From positions 14,812,869 through 14,876,868 of the forward strand of contig JARUPZ010000003.1 of NCBI GenBank assembly GCA_031213475.1: a DNA stretch of 64,000 nucleotides, written 5' to 3'. The stretch is from Nereocystis luetkeana (Eukaryota > Sar > Phaeophyceae > Laminariales > Laminariaceae). The notes beneath the pieces are model-generated. The model saw only the letters and a program-made list of their open reading frames with translations, was not told the origin of the DNA and did no database searches. The translations under genes were made by a program, and so were the position numbers. Each line of letters starts with the position of its first letter. The first letter of the stretch is position 1. This document shows positions 63,896 through 64,000 of this stretch, in pieces.

Positions 63896-64000
63896 ATTAT
63901 GGGGGACCGTAGTTAGGGCCACTCGTAACGAAAAAAAAAAGAAGTCACGATTCGTGAGATTTTTGTCGTGAATCGTGATTTTAATTTTGTCGTGATTTTT
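63896..64000. repeat. TA-MITE left end and GTCGTGAATCGTGATTTT reiteration
   Basis: TTATGGGGGACCGTAGTTAG matches one MITE terminus, then the match stops. The last 60 bases are short repeats of TCGTGAATCGTGATTTT-like text that run off the window. Confidence 0.6.

Noticed and set aside
1-64000. Integrated viral genes, LTR elements, reverse transcriptase, CRISPR arrays or bacterial operons
   Set aside because: I looked for these and saw no supporting motif or structure; all mobile-type sequences found are short and non-coding.

Overview
This window looks like nuclear DNA of a stramenopile, most likely a brown alga of the Ectocarpus type. The reasons are sparse coding exons of 50-1000 bases separated by large GT-AG introns, 3' splice sites with very long C-rich pyrimidine tracts, protein tracts rich in Ala, Thr, Gly or Arg, very many microsatellites and short inverted-repeat elements, and a plastid-type pseudouridine synthase whose N-terminus looks like the bipartite presequence used by algae with complex plastids. 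No rRNA, intact tRNA, CRISPR, operon or recognisable viral gene was seen. The organism call is inference, because no search could be run.

Most single-frame ORFs here are chance readings of repeats. I built gene models by joining open exons at GT and AG sites and keeping joins whose reading phase agrees. Left to right they are: (1) a minus-strand gene end at 3743-4731, product unknown. (2) A minus-strand gene at 6647-12974 with four phase-0 exons, product unknown, ending in a Thr/Ala-rich tail; candidate exons at 17804-18090 and 19291-19341 may belong to it. (3) A plus-strand gene at 23490-28730 for a multi-pass membrane protein with seven ~32-residue repeats in its N-terminal half. (4) A minus-strand gene at 33591-37893 for a four-pass membrane protein with a Cys-rich loop and a long low-complexity tail. 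(5) A plus-strand gene at 38271-46421 for an S4-domain RsuA/RluB-type rRNA pseudouridine synthase, probably plastid-targeted; it starts head-to-head with gene 4. (6) A minus-strand gene from 53989 past the right side of its last visible exon at 63706, for a protein with a UIM-like helix, a PUB domain and a C-terminal helix like the linker of FAF/UBX proteins, so probably a p97/ubiquitin-pathway adaptor.

The rest is repeat-dominated. Two signals stand out. The first is a modular short repeat (modules A and B) that ends in GAGTAC followed by a long C run, is variably truncated at the other end, and lies in sense orientation just upstream of about 8 of 22 inferred 3' splice sites, where the C run serves as pyrimidine tract. 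The second is a 105-bp inverted-repeat element with TA target duplications, present about 17 times; three copies carry another copy inserted at the same internal TA. Other repeats are a GGGTC pentamer array and islands, a GAGT array, a TGATA satellite, several minisatellites, a near-perfect 561-bp tandem duplication, and an over-abundant ATACCWGGTAT-like palindrome.

Exon borders are read by eye and have no transcript support.
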